In this document: piece after piece, positions 8,855-17,202 of the stretch
Layout of the letters: each line of letters starts with the position of its first letter
Position numbering within the stretch: the stretch's first letter is position 1
NCBI RefSeq assembly: GCF_016862175.1
Contig: NZ_BOML01000062.1
Span: 60,124-124,123 of the forward strand
Direction: 5' to 3'
DNA from: Paractinoplanes durhamensis
GTDB taxonomy: Bacteria > Actinomycetota > Actinomycetes > Mycobacteriales > Micromonosporaceae
Length of the DNA stretch: 64,000 bases
The notes under the pieces: model-generated
Seen by the model: the letters and a program-made list of their open reading frames with translations, nothing else
Told to the model about the DNA's origin: nothing
Databases searched by the model: none
Translations under genes and position numbers: made by a program

Positions 8855-9852
8855 GCCACGCGCTCGCGCAGTCGCGGCAGGATCTGCTCCGAGTAGAGGC
8901 GCAGGAAGCGCTCCTGGTCCGGCCCCGGCGCGTGGAAGACCAGGTGCTTGAAGCCCATGTCCAGGTAGTCGGTGATCCGCAGCGCGTGCTCCTCCGGGTC
9001 GGACGAGCAGATCCAGCGGGTCATCGTGCGCTCGACCGGCAGCGCGTCGGACAGCCGCTGCATCTCGATCGGGTCCTCGACGCCGGTCTTCTCGTCCGGG
9101 GTGAGGGCCAGCGCGCCCCAATAGTGCGTGTTGTTCTGCGCCTGCGCGAGATCCTCGTCGAACGACACCTTGACCTCGATCAGCAGGTCCAGGTCGTCGA
9201 TCTTGCGACCGGCCTTCTCGGCGCCCTCGCGGACGGCCGGCAGCAGCGTCTCGGTGTAGAGCTCGGCGCCCTTGCCGCTGGTGGTGATGAAACCGTCGGA
9301 GATCCGGCCGGCCAGCCGGGTCGCGGCCGGCCCGGACGCGCCGATGTAGATCGGAACCGGCGTCTCGGGCTTGTCGTAGATGGTGGCGTTCTCGACCCGG
9401 TAGAACTGGCCCTCGCTGGTCACCCGGTCCTCACGCCAGAGCTTCTGGATGAGCAATACGGCCTCCTTGAGCCGGGCGAACCGCTCCTTGCCGTCCGGCC
9501 ACGGGATGCCCAGCGGCACCTCATTGAGCGACTCGCCGGAGCCGACGCCGAGCACCACCCGGCCCGGCGCCAGCAGCCCGAGCGTCGCGAACGCCTGGGC
9601 CACCACCGCCGGGTGGTAGCGGAACGTCGGGGTGAGCACGCTGGTGCCGATCAGCACCCGCTCGGTGCGGGCGGCGAGGGCGCCGAGCCACGGCAGGGCG
9701 GCCGGGGCGTGCCCGTCGTCGTGCCGCCACGGCTGCAGGTGGTCGGACGTGAAGACCGAGTCGAAGCCCAGCTCCTCGGCCAGCACGCCATATTTCAAGA
9801 GTTCCGCCGGGGCGAACTGCTCCGCCGACGCCTTGTACCCGAACCGAATCAT
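8851..9852 (-). CDS. fgd: F420-dependent glucose-6-phosphate dehydrogenase-like oxidoreductase
   Basis: A 333-residue luciferase-like TIM-barrel enzyme. It closely resembles mycobacterial Fgd1 along its length: GYKASAEQFAP at the N terminus, SDHLQPWRHDDGHAP, TSVLTPTFRYHPAVVAQAFAT, TSGKGAELYTE and HLVFHAPG near the C terminus are all Fgd signatures. Fgd1 oxidises glucose-6-phosphate to 6-phosphogluconolactone and reduces F420, supplying F420H2 for other LLM enzymes such as those at 6568 and 14013. Several Fgd-like paralogs occur in actinomycetes and some use other sugar phosphates or alcohols, so the gene symbol is probable, not certain. It stands alone, convergent with the glycosyltransferase. 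Confidence 0.8.
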   Translation of the reverse strand: MIRFGYKASAEQFAPAELLKYGVLAEELGFDSVFTSDHLQPWRHDDGHAPAALPWLGALAARTERVLIGTSVLTPTFRYHPAVVAQAFATLGLLAPGRVVLGVGSGESLNEVPLGIPWPDGKERFARLKEAVLLIQKLWREDRVTSEGQFYRVENATIYDKPETPVPIYIGASGPAATRLAGRISDGFITTSGKGAELYTETLLPAVREGAEKAGRKIDDLDLLIEVKVSFDEDLAQAQNNTHYWGALALTPDEKTGVEDPIEMQRLSDALPVERTMTRWICSSDPEEHALRITDYLDMGFKHLVFHAPGPDQERFLRLYSEQILPRLRERVA

Positions 9853-9861
9853 GGTTCGAAT

Positions 9862-11688
9862 CTAACCCGCGGCTTTGTAGGCCTGCCCTGCCGCCGTCGG
9901 AGAATCCCCGTCCTTGTACAGCCCGAAGTCGACGCTGTCGCCCACCGCCGGCAGTCCGAACCACGCGTACCGCTCGACGAACGACCGGCTCTGCATGCCC
10001 TTGGTGCTGCCCGTGATGAAGGCGACCTTCTGCGCGTCGGACGGGTACTTCGGCGAGCCGGAGAAGTTCATCAGGCCGTACTCGGTGATCCAGATCGGCT
10101 TGTCGTAGCGCTGGTGCACGGCATCGACGTACCCCAGGAACTGCTCGACCGCCGCGTCGCTGAAGTCACTCCCGTACCAGTGCAGGGTGATGAAATCGAC
10201 CTGGTAGCCCTTGTCCTTCGCCCCGCTCATGAAGCGGTCGAGCCACCCGCCGGCGGTGTCCCCGCCGTACGCCACCGCCGGGGATCCCAGCCGCAGGCCG
10301 GTCGCCTGCAGCTTGGGCCACGCGGCCAGGGCGTCCTCGACGCTCATGTTGGCCTGCCCGGACATGTCCGGCTCGTTGAAGCCGAGCAGCTCGCCGTCGC
10401 TCTCCTTCTTGGCCTGCGCGATGGTGGTGTCGGTGGCGTTGGCCTTGCCCCAGATCATCGGCACGAACTCGACGCCGGACGGGCCGGGCATGCTGTCGTT
10501 GTTGGCCGCCCAGTTGTAATACCAACCGGCGCCGACGTCGGCGAGAGCGCCCTTGACCCCACTGAACTCCCAGACCCCGACGCCCTTCTTCCTGCTCGCC
10601 TTGGCGGCGATCACGACGGGCTTCTTCGAGGTCTTCGACGGTGACGGCGAGAGGGACGGCGACGGCGACGTCGTGGCCGGCGTTGCGCTGGGGGTACGCC
10701 GTGGGGCCGCCGACTGGGTGGCCAGGACGGCCGCGGTGGGGGTCGCCGGCGGCGGGTCGGCCCGGTAGACCACCACGGCCGCGGCGGTGCCGGCGACCGC
10801 GGTGGTGGCCAGCGCGGCGGTCAGCACCTTCTGCGAGACGCTGAACCCGATCTTGGCAGCCAGGTGGGCGCCGCTGCCGGTCGCCGTCTTGGCCGCCACC
10901 ACGCTGCCGCCGCCGATCGCCAGCTTGCCGCCCATCGCCGCCGGGATCGGCACGAGCGCCATCCCGGCCAGCAGCCGCTCGGCCGCGACCAGGTTGTGCC
11001 AGGCCGGCGAGCAGTAGGAGCAGTCACGGGTGTGCCGGGCGATGCGCTTGCGCCACAGCGCGCTCGGAGTGCCGTCCCACGGCACGGTGACCAGCCGCAG
11101 CTCGGCACACGGCGGCTGGGCGGCCAGCGCCCGCACGACTGCCCGGGCCGTCTCGAGCTGGCCCTTCATCCGCTGGATCCGCACCGCCGCGTGCTGCCGG
11201 GTCACCTCGGTGGCCTCGACGATCTCGTCCCGGGTCAGCTCGCCGGAGGCCTCCAGCCACCACAGCGACAGCAACTCCCGGCTGTCCTCGTCGAGCCAGC
11301 GGGTCGCCTCGGCGGTCTCCCGGCGCTGCCCGGAGAGCTCGAGGCGGGTGATGGCCAGGTCGGTGAAGTCGGCGCCCGGGTCGCGGACGTCCTCGTGCAG
11401 CAGCGCCTCGGGCGCGCCGCGCCGGGAGCGGTACCGCTCGCGCACCTGGCGCACCGTGATCGCCACCAGCCAGGACCGGAACGACTCGGGCTCGCGCAGG
11501 TCGCCCAGGTTGCGCAGGACCCGCAGCATGACCTCCTGCACCACGTCGTCGACGTCCGCGTGCCCCTCCAGGGCGCGGCCGACGATCGTGTAGACCAGCG
11601 GCAGGTACCCCGCGACGAGCCGGTCGACCGCGGCCGGGTCGCCGGCACGGGCCGCAACGACGGTCGCGATGTCGGGTTGGTCCGCCAT
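9862..11688 (-). CDS. ECF-type sigma factor fused to zinc-finger anti-sigma motif, TM helix and extracellular GH128-like domain
   Basis: A 608-residue single polypeptide. Residues about 20-90 form sigma region 2 (DVDDVVQEVMLRVLRNL) and 130-185 region 4. A HxxxCxxC motif follows (His219, Cys223, Cys226), as in zinc-binding anti-sigma domains. One hydrophobic helix lies at 287-308, then a Ser/Thr/Pro linker at 310-365, then a glycoside hydrolase catalytic domain of the Asl1/GH128 type at about 366-608 with likely catalytic glutamates in GFNEPD (439) and ITEYGLMN (536). The topology places sigma inside and hydrolase outside the cell. C-terminally extended ECF sigma factors are known in actinobacteria (I recall an ECF53-like group), so this is probably a one-protein glucan or cell-wall sensor; the signal and regulon are unknown. 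The ATG was preferred because the protein then starts just before region 2. Confidence 0.82.
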   Translation of the reverse strand: MADQPDIATVVAARAGDPAAVDRLVAGYLPLVYTIVGRALEGHADVDDVVQEVMLRVLRNLGDLREPESFRSWLVAITVRQVRERYRSRRGAPEALLHEDVRDPGADFTDLAITRLELSGQRRETAEATRWLDEDSRELLSLWWLEASGELTRDEIVEATEVTRQHAAVRIQRMKGQLETARAVVRALAAQPPCAELRLVTVPWDGTPSALWRKRIARHTRDCSYCSPAWHNLVAAERLLAGMALVPIPAAMGGKLAIGGGSVVAAKTATGSGAHLAAKIGFSVSQKVLTAALATTAVAGTAAAVVVYRADPPPATPTAAVLATQSAAPRRTPSATPATTSPSPSLSPSPSKTSKKPVVIAAKASRKKGVGVWEFSGVKGALADVGAGWYYNWAANNDSMPGPSGVEFVPMIWGKANATDTTIAQAKKESDGELLGFNEPDMSGQANMSVEDALAAWPKLQATGLRLGSPAVAYGGDTAGGWLDRFMSGAKDKGYQVDFITLHWYGSDFSDAAVEQFLGYVDAVHQRYDKPIWITEYGLMNFSGSPKYPSDAQKVAFITGSTKGMQSRSFVERYAWFGLPAVGDSVDFGLYKDGDSPTAAGQAYKAAG

Positions 11689-11838
11689 GTTCCTGCCTCT
11701 CCTCGGTCGTCCCGGCCACTGTTTCGGCGGCCGACCATAGGGGGACGCGCGAGCTGTCCATGGATAACACGTTTTCCAGGGGCGGCTGGATGAGGGCGTG
11801 CGTGATTAGGTGGGCCACGGTCCGGGCACACCTAAGCC

Positions 11839-12231
11839 ATGCGTATGACAGTCCGGCTAGATCTTCCCCGCGAGTCCGGCAGCGTGCCGGCCGTGCGCCG
11901 GCTGCTGCGTTGCGCCCTCGCCGACCTGGACCTGAACCAGGACGCCGGCGCCGATCTGGAGATCGCGATCACCGAGGCGTGCGCCAACGTGATCGATCAC
12001 GCGACCGGCGCGGAGAGCTTCGAGGTGCACGTCGAGGTGGCCGACAACCACTGTGCGATCGACGTCCGTGACCACGGGGACGGTTTCGACCCCGAGACGA
12101 TCGACGCACCCGGCGAGGACGCTGAGCGCGGCCGCGGCCTTTTCCTGATCAGGGCACTTGCCGAGAACGTCCGGATGCAGTCCGCACCCCGGCACGGCAG
12201 CCTGATCCATTTCGAGAAGTCGTTCGCCTAG
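11839..12231 (+). CDS. RsbW/SpoIIAB-like ATP-binding protein (HATPase, anti-sigma kinase type)
   Basis: A 130-residue single-domain GHKL ATPase. The N box is EIAITEACANVIDHA near residue 50, the G1 box DHGDGFDP near 80 and the G2 box GRGLFLIRAL near 98. Proteins of this kind bind and inhibit sigma factors or phosphorylate anti-sigma antagonists. It lies directly before a PP2C-type phosphatase and a MarR regulator in the same direction, a common actinomycete partner-switch layout, and is divergent from the fused ECF sigma gene with a 150-bp shared promoter region. No strong ribosome-binding site is seen; a second ATG two codons downstream is an equally good start. Confidence 0.83.
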   Translation: MRMTVRLDLPRESGSVPAVRRLLRCALADLDLNQDAGADLEIAITEACANVIDHATGAESFEVHVEVADNHCAIDVRDHGDGFDPETIDAPGEDAERGRGLFLIRALAENVRMQSAPRHGSLIHFEKSFA

Positions 12232-12312
12232 ACCCGCCCTGCCCCCCGGCCGGACCAAGCACCTATCATGCTTGCTGTCTGGCAACTATTGCTGACCGTG
12301 AAAGGAGATCGA

Positions 12313-13464
12313 GTGCCCGACGGCCCGGCATCGGTCGGCGCGTTGCTTCGCGCAGCGCCGCCCGATCGCCTTCCCGAGGTCACCGCCGAGCATCTGCGCG
12401 CCCGATATGCCGCCGACGGCATCGAGGTGCTGCTCGGTGATCTGAGCCTGTCCACACTGCGACCCGTGCTCGACCCGGAGAGCGCCGACGGCGGCCCCCT
12501 CGAGCAGCGCTGCTTCGGCAGCCAGCAACCGGTCCTCGACCCCCGGCCGGACGGCACCACCCGGCTGCTCCTGCCGATGACGGTGTGGGGTGACCGGCTC
12601 GGCGTGCTGCGGGTCCAGGTCCCCGGCCGGCCGGCCCCGGAGCTCACCGCCGAGCTGTGCAGCATCGCCGGCGAGCTCGCGATGGCCGTGCGCACCGCCG
12701 ACCGGGACACCGACCGCTACCACCAGGCCCGCCGCCGGCAGCGCCTCACGATGGCCGCCGAGCTGCAATGGGATCTGCTGCCCGGGCGCTCGCTCGACGG
12801 CGAGCGGTTCCGGCTGGCCGGTGCGCTCGAACCGGCCTACGCCGTCTACGGCGACCACTACGACTGGGCGGTCACCGGCGACCTGCTCACCCTCACCGTG
12901 CTCAACGGGCAGGGTGACGGGATCGAGGCCGCCCTGCTGACCGCGACGGCGGTCAACGCCATGCGCAACGCCCGCCGCTCCGGCGCCAACATCGTCGAGC
13001 AGGCCGAGCTGGCCTCCGACGCGATCTACTCGCGGCACGGCGGCAATGCGCACGTGGCCACCCTGCTGCTCGAGGTCTGCCTGACCGACGGCACGGTCGA
13101 GGCGGTCGACGCCGGCTCGCCGCGCGCCATGATCGCGCACAACGGCGACCTCCGGACGGTCTCGCTGGAGCAGCAGCTCCCGCTCGGCATGTTCGGCGAC
13201 ACCCGGTACGAGATCCAGAAATTCGGGCTCGAACCGGCTGACCGACTGCTCGTGGTCAGTGACGGTGTGCATGCGGCGGCTCCCGGCGGGCGCGTCGCCT
13301 ACGGCACGTCCTCCCTGCTCACCGCCGTGCGCCGGACCAGGATGCAGCGCCCGGCCGAGGCGGTCGGCACGGTGCTGCGTGGCCTGCGCGACTACCACGC
13401 GGGGATCGACCCGGACGACGACGCCGTGATTGTCTGCTTGGATTGGCTGCGGCAAACGGAATGA
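12313..13464 (+). CDS. PP2C-family serine phosphatase (RsbU/SpoIIE-like)
   Basis: A 383-residue cytoplasmic phosphatase with an N-terminal GAF-like region (about residues 10-140) and a C-terminal SpoIIE domain from about 165 (ELQWDLLPG then GDHYDWAVTGDLLTLTVLNGQGDG, and VSDGVHAA near 320). It would dephosphorylate an anti-anti-sigma factor and so oppose the RsbW-like kinase encoded just upstream. GTG 12313 was chosen over ATG 12268 because AAAGGAGATC precedes it at ideal spacing. No STAS-domain antagonist is encoded beside it, so its substrate must be elsewhere. Confidence 0.83.
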   Translation: MPDGPASVGALLRAAPPDRLPEVTAEHLRARYAADGIEVLLGDLSLSTLRPVLDPESADGGPLEQRCFGSQQPVLDPRPDGTTRLLLPMTVWGDRLGVLRVQVPGRPAPELTAELCSIAGELAMAVRTADRDTDRYHQARRRQRLTMAAELQWDLLPGRSLDGERFRLAGALEPAYAVYGDHYDWAVTGDLLTLTVLNGQGDGIEAALLTATAVNAMRNARRSGANIVEQAELASDAIYSRHGGNAHVATLLLEVCLTDGTVEAVDAGSPRAMIAHNGDLRTVSLEQQLPLGMFGDTRYEIQKFGLEPADRLLVVSDGVHAAAPGGRVAYGTSSLLTAVRRTRMQRPAEAVGTVLRGLRDYHAGIDPDDDAVIVCLDWLRQTE

Positions 13465-13533
13465 TTCGCACGCCGCACGGGTAGTGGCATGTCGGCATCG
13501 GGCACAAGAGCACCTGCAGAACAGGGACACAAC

Positions 13534-13998
13534 ATGGACGACCGGGTCACCGACGTCGCCGCGGCTGTCGAATCGGCGGTCGAGTCCCTCGTGTCCGTGC
13601 TCGACGGGAGCGTCGCCGGTTCGCCCACGGTTCCGCCGGCCCAGTTACGGGTCCTCACGATCGTCGCGGGCAACCGGCATACCAACATGAGCCGGCTGGC
13701 CGAGGCCCTCGAGGTGGTGCCGTCGTCGGCGAGCCGGCTCTGCGACCGGCTCGAGGCGACCGGCATGCTGCGCCGGGTGCCCGACCCGCGGGACCGCCGC
13801 GAGGTGCGGCTGCTGCTGACCCCGGCCGCCCGCCGGTTGCTGGACGACCTGCGCCGGCGGCGGCGGGCCGCCCTCGCCCAGGTGCTGGAGCGGATGCCCG
13901 CCGACGACCGGCAGGGGCTGGTGCACGCCCTCGAGGCATTCGCCGCGGTGGCCGGCGCCGACCGGGCCGATGCGGACGGCGATCTGCGCACCGCCTGA
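13534..13998 (+). CDS. MarR-family transcriptional regulator
   Basis: A 154-residue winged-helix regulator. The recognition helix is in MSRLAEALEVVPSSASRLCDRLE and the wing carries the MarR signature DPRDRREVRLLLT near residue 88. The long C-terminal helices form the dimer interface. ATG 13534 was chosen because AGGGA lies about eight bases upstream; an in-frame ATG at 13489 would add 15 unconserved residues. It follows the PP2C phosphatase by 69 bases and is probably co-transcribed with it and the ATP-binding protein. The ligand is unknown. Confidence 0.8.
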   Translation: MDDRVTDVAAAVESAVESLVSVLDGSVAGSPTVPPAQLRVLTIVAGNRHTNMSRLAEALEVVPSSASRLCDRLEATGMLRRVPDPRDRREVRLLLTPAARRLLDDLRRRRRAALAQVLERMPADDRQGLVHALEAFAAVAGADRADADGDLRTA

Positions 13999-14012
13999 GA
14001 TAGCGTGCCGTC

Positions 14013-14894
14013 ATGCGCATCGGCATCGTTATCCTCCCCGACCAGCGCTGGTCCGTCGCCGCATCGCGGTGGCAGCGCGCCGAGGAGTTCGGCTTCGACC
14101 ACGCCTGGACGTACGACCACCTGGGCTGGCGTGATCTGGTGGACGGGCCGTGGTTCGACGCGGTGCCGACCCTGACCGCGGCGGCCGGGGTGACCAGCCG
14201 GATCCGGCTGGGCACCTACGTGGCGTCACCCAACTTCCGGCATCCGGTGCACTTCGCGCGGGAGATCACCGCGCTCGACGACATCTCCGGCGGCCGGCTG
14301 CTGCTCGGGCTGGGCGCCGGCGGCATCGGTTTCGACTCGGCCGTGCTCGGCGAGCCGGAGCTGACCCCGGGCAAGCGGGTGGACCGGTTCACCGAGTTCC
14401 TCGACCTGCTCGGCACGATCCTCACCAACCCGGCCACCACGCACCGCGGGACGTTCTACACCGCGATCGACGCGCGCAGCATCCCCGGGCCGGTCCAGCA
14501 GCCGCGCCCGCCGTTCGTGGTGGCCGCCAACGGGCCGCGCGCGCTGCGGCTGGCCGCCCGGCACGGCGACGGCTGGGTGACCACCGGGCCGCAGGCCGTC
14601 GACGATCTCGACTCGTGGTGGCGGCAGGTGGCCGAGATCGCCGGCCGATTCTCCGAGGCGATGGCCGCCGCCGGCCGGGCGCCGGATGCGATCCCGCGCT
14701 ATCTGAACCTCGACTCGGCCCCGCTCTATTCGATGACCAGCGTGGACGCCTTCACCGACGCGATCGGCCGCGCGGCAGGGCTCGGCTTCACCGACGCCAT
14801 CACCCATTGGCCGCGGGCATCCAGCTGGTACGCCGGCGACGAAAAAGTCCTCGAATCTGTCGCCGAGGTGCTACCTACGCTGCGGGGAAACTAA
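14013..14894 (+). CDS. LLM-class flavin/F420-dependent oxidoreductase
   Basis: A 293-residue luciferase-like barrel protein starting MRIGIVILPDQRWS. Recognisable segments are FDHAWTYDHLGW, ITALDDISGGRLLLGLGAGG and VVAANGPRALRLAARHGDGW. It begins 14 bases after the MarR gene stop and may be part of the same transcription unit, although its function need not be related. The third LLM oxidoreductase in the first 15 kb, consistent with an F420-rich actinomycete. Its stop is four bases from that of the convergent lsr2. Substrate unknown. Confidence 0.78.
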   Translation: MRIGIVILPDQRWSVAASRWQRAEEFGFDHAWTYDHLGWRDLVDGPWFDAVPTLTAAAGVTSRIRLGTYVASPNFRHPVHFAREITALDDISGGRLLLGLGAGGIGFDSAVLGEPELTPGKRVDRFTEFLDLLGTILTNPATTHRGTFYTAIDARSIPGPVQQPRPPFVVAANGPRALRLAARHGDGWVTTGPQAVDDLDSWWRQVAEIAGRFSEAMAAAGRAPDAIPRYLNLDSAPLYSMTSVDAFTDAIGRAAGLGFTDAITHWPRASSWYAGDEKVLESVAEVLPTLRGN

Positions 14895-14898
14895 AAAA

Positions 14899-15240
14899 TC
14901 AGTGCGCCGCCCGGTAGGCGTCGGTCACCGACTGCGGAATGCGGCCGCGCTCGGAAATCTGGTGGCCGTTCGCCTGGGCCCACTCGCGGATCAGGCGGTT
15001 CTCGTCGCGGGAACCCGCGGTGCGGCTGGGCAGGCCCCGGCGCCCGTTGATCCGGCCCGGACCGCGGCCGAGGCGGGTGCCCGCACTGATGTAGGGATCG
15101 AGTGCCTTACGCAGCTTCCCGGCATTGGTCTCGGAAAGGTCGATCGTGTAGCTAATGCCGTCCAGGCTGAACTCAACGGTGCGGTCAGCCTTCTTTCCAT
15201 CCAGATCGTCGATCAGAGTAGTGATAACCTGACGCGCCAT
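14899..15240 (-). CDS. lsr2: Lsr2-family nucleoid-associated protein
   Basis: A 113-residue actinobacterial histone-like protein that binds AT-rich DNA, bridges it and silences foreign genes. The N-terminal oligomerisation domain starts MARQVITTLIDDLDG and contains VEFSLDGISYTIDLSE; the C-terminal DNA-binding domain has REWAQANGHQISERGRIP with the RGR AT-hook-like motif. The ATG at 15240 has GGGAG upstream; the longer open frame before it is not used. The 277-bp gap to the next divergent gene carries a long hairpin (15392-15471). Slightly less GC-rich upstream DNA may reflect the lsr2 promoter. Confidence 0.93.
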   Translation of the reverse strand: MARQVITTLIDDLDGKKADRTVEFSLDGISYTIDLSETNAGKLRKALDPYISAGTRLGRGPGRINGRRGLPSRTAGSRDENRLIREWAQANGHQISERGRIPQSVTDAYRAAH

Positions 15241-15391
15241 AATGACTCCCGAGTCAATCCGATCAACCGCGCCCAGTGTTGCTCGAAACTGGCATCTCGC
15301 GCAACTCATCGGGCCAGAATTAGCATTCTTTCCTGCTCAAGGCGGCCCATAATTCAAATGGCGAGCCCATATTCACAGGAAACGGCGAGAA

Positions 15392-15471
15392 TGAGGCTTG
15401 TTCGCGACCTACCTCGAGCTGCATCTCCGCAGGTCGATGCAGGTGAGCTCCACCGTCGCGAACAAGCCTCA
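15392..15471. repeat. Long inverted repeat/hairpin, copy 1 of a dispersed element
   Basis: Perfect 17-bp arms, TGAGGCTTGTTCGCGAC at 15392-15408 and its complement at 15455-15471, enclose 46 bases that can form a further stem (GAGCTGCAT with ATGCAGGTGAGCTC). The first 18 bases recur exactly at 22836-22853. The hairpin lies between divergent lsr2 and the gene at 15518, so it is unlikely to be a simple terminator. It could be a 5' leader structure, a protein-binding site or a miniature mobile remnant. Confidence 0.75.
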
Positions 15472-15517
15472 CTCATCGGGTGGCAGCGCGGGCTCTGGAT
15501 CACCTAGGGTCGTCGGC

Positions 15518-15946
15518 ATGGACGAGCGGACGGCGTGGCACGAACAGCGCCGGCAAGCGATCGCCGGGCACGCCGCCGCGCAGGCCGCGAGCCGGGAGGC
15601 CGAAGCCCGTCAGGCGGCCGAGCTGCTCACCGGTTTCGTCCGCCGGGCCGCCGAGCGCGGCCTGCCGCCACATCCCCTCACCGCCCGCAGCTTCGACGGC
15701 CGCGCGACCTACCGGACGAAGGCCAAGGGCTGGTTTCTGAAGTCCAACCGCTCGGTCGCCGTCGGCGAGCACGGCGAGTATTACGTTCTGACCGTCCCGG
15801 CCTCGCTGCGCGCCCGCTTCACCGGCGCCGAGTTGTCCCCGAGCATCCCCCGGCTGATCGTCGGCGCGGGCGGCGGCGACGGCGAGACCGTGCCCCTGGC
15901 CCAGTTGCTTGATCAGCGACTCGACGCGGGAGTCTCCTGGCCTTGA
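15518..15946 (+). CDS. Hypothetical protein
   Basis: A 142-residue soluble protein I cannot name. The first 60 residues are a charged Ala/Glu/Arg-rich helix (WHEQRRQAIAGHAAAQ onward, probably coiled coil); the rest looks like a small beta-rich domain with YRTKAKGWFLKSNRSVAVGE and YYVLTVPASLRARF. ATG 15518 was chosen because AGGG precedes it and the residues upstream in the open frame belong to the hairpin region. It overlaps the following D-alanyl-D-alanine carboxypeptidase by four bases, so the two are probably coupled. A cell-envelope role by association is only inference. Confidence 0.65.
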   Translation: MDERTAWHEQRRQAIAGHAAAQAASREAEARQAAELLTGFVRRAAERGLPPHPLTARSFDGRATYRTKAKGWFLKSNRSVAVGEHGEYYVLTVPASLRARFTGAELSPSIPRLIVGAGGGDGETVPLAQLLDQRLDAGVSWP

Positions 15947-17202
15947 TCCGCCCCCCGGCATTCCTCTCCGTCGTCCTGCTCACGGCCTCCGTCGCCGTGC
16001 TGCCGGCCGCACCGGCCTCGGCCGCCGAAATCCCCTGCCCCAGGCCGAAGGTGGCCAAGCCGGCCGGCATCCCGGCCCGGCCGGTGCCGCCGGCCGACGA
16101 CCCGGTGAACAGCGCGGTCGGCGGGGACGCCCTCGCCACCCACGGCCTGATCATCCCGGCCGGGGCGAAGCAGCCGCCCGCGGTCACCGCCACCACCTGG
16201 ATCGTCGCCGACCTGGACACCGGCGAGGTGCTGGGCGGCTGCGGGCCGCACGTCTACCAGACCCCGGCCAGCGTGCAGAAGACGCTGCTGGCGGCGACCG
16301 TGCTGGACAAGCTCGACCCGAAGCAGTCCATGACGGTGGTCCGCAGCGACCTGGACATCGAGGTCAACAGCTCGGCGGTCGGCCTGGTGGTGGGCGGGAA
16401 ATATCAGATCGCCACGCTCTGGCTGGGCCTGCTGCTCAACTCCGGCAACGACGCGGCCAACGCCCTGGCCCGGCTGGCCGGTGGCGGCGGCGCGGACGGG
16501 GTGGCGAAGACGGTGGCCGCGATGAACGCCGAGGCGCAGCGGCTCGGCGCGTTCCAGACGCACGCGGTGACCCCCAGCGGCCTCGACGGCAAGGGGCAGT
16601 TCACCAGCTCCTACGACCTGGCGCTGATCGCCCGCAAGGACTTCGCGAACGCCGATTTCCGGAAGTACGTGCTCACCAAGGCCACCCAGATGCCGGCCCA
16701 GCCACAGGTGAAGCAGAAGGGCTTCCAGATCCAGAACGAGAACAAGCTGATCTACAACTACCCGGGGGCGATGGGCGGCAAGACCGGCTTCACCACGGTC
16801 GCCCGGCACAGCTACGTGGGGGCGGCCCAGCGCAACGGCCGCCGCCTGGTGGTGACCCTGCTCGGCGCCGAGGCCCACCCGCAGCGCGGCTGGCAGCAGG
16901 GCGCCGCGCTGCTCGACTGGGGCTTCGCGCTGCCCGCCGACGCCTCGGTCGGCAAGCTGGTCAGCCCGGACGACGTGGCCGCCCGCAACGCCGCCACCGC
17001 GGCCGCGGGCAAGACCGAGTCGACCACCACCACCACCACCACCAAGCAGGCCGCCCCGGCGGTGCACTCCCCCGGCCCGGGCGCGAGGACCGTGATGGCG
17101 GCGGGCGGGGTCGCGATCGTGCTGGCCGGCACTCCGCTGCTGCTCCTGCTCACCCAGCGGCGCCGCCGGTCGGTCCGGGCTCGCCGGTTCACGCGAGGAT
17201 GA
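15943..17202 (+). CDS. dacA: D-alanyl-D-alanine carboxypeptidase (PBP5/DacA type)
   Basis: A 419-residue low-molecular-weight penicillin-binding protein that trims the terminal D-Ala of peptidoglycan stem peptides outside the membrane. A signal peptide ends at PASAAE; the active-site motifs are SVQK in TPASVQKTLLAA (SxxK), NSGNDAANAL (SxN) and GGKTGFTT (KTG). The C terminus has a Thr/Ala/Pro linker with a run of threonines, then one hydrophobic helix and a basic RRRRSVRARR tail that anchors it. The start is an unusual TTG overlapping the upstream stop (TTGA), with GGGAG before it. It ends in a 14-base convergent overlap with the DUF456 gene. Confidence 0.88.
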   Translation: MIRPPAFLSVVLLTASVAVLPAAPASAAEIPCPRPKVAKPAGIPARPVPPADDPVNSAVGGDALATHGLIIPAGAKQPPAVTATTWIVADLDTGEVLGGCGPHVYQTPASVQKTLLAATVLDKLDPKQSMTVVRSDLDIEVNSSAVGLVVGGKYQIATLWLGLLLNSGNDAANALARLAGGGGADGVAKTVAAMNAEAQRLGAFQTHAVTPSGLDGKGQFTSSYDLALIARKDFANADFRKYVLTKATQMPAQPQVKQKGFQIQNENKLIYNYPGAMGGKTGFTTVARHSYVGAAQRNGRRLVVTLLGAEAHPQRGWQQGAALLDWGFALPADASVGKLVSPDDVAARNAATAAAGKTESTTTTTTTKQAAPAVHSPGPGARTVMAAGGVAIVLAGTPLLLLLTQRRRRSVRARRFTRG

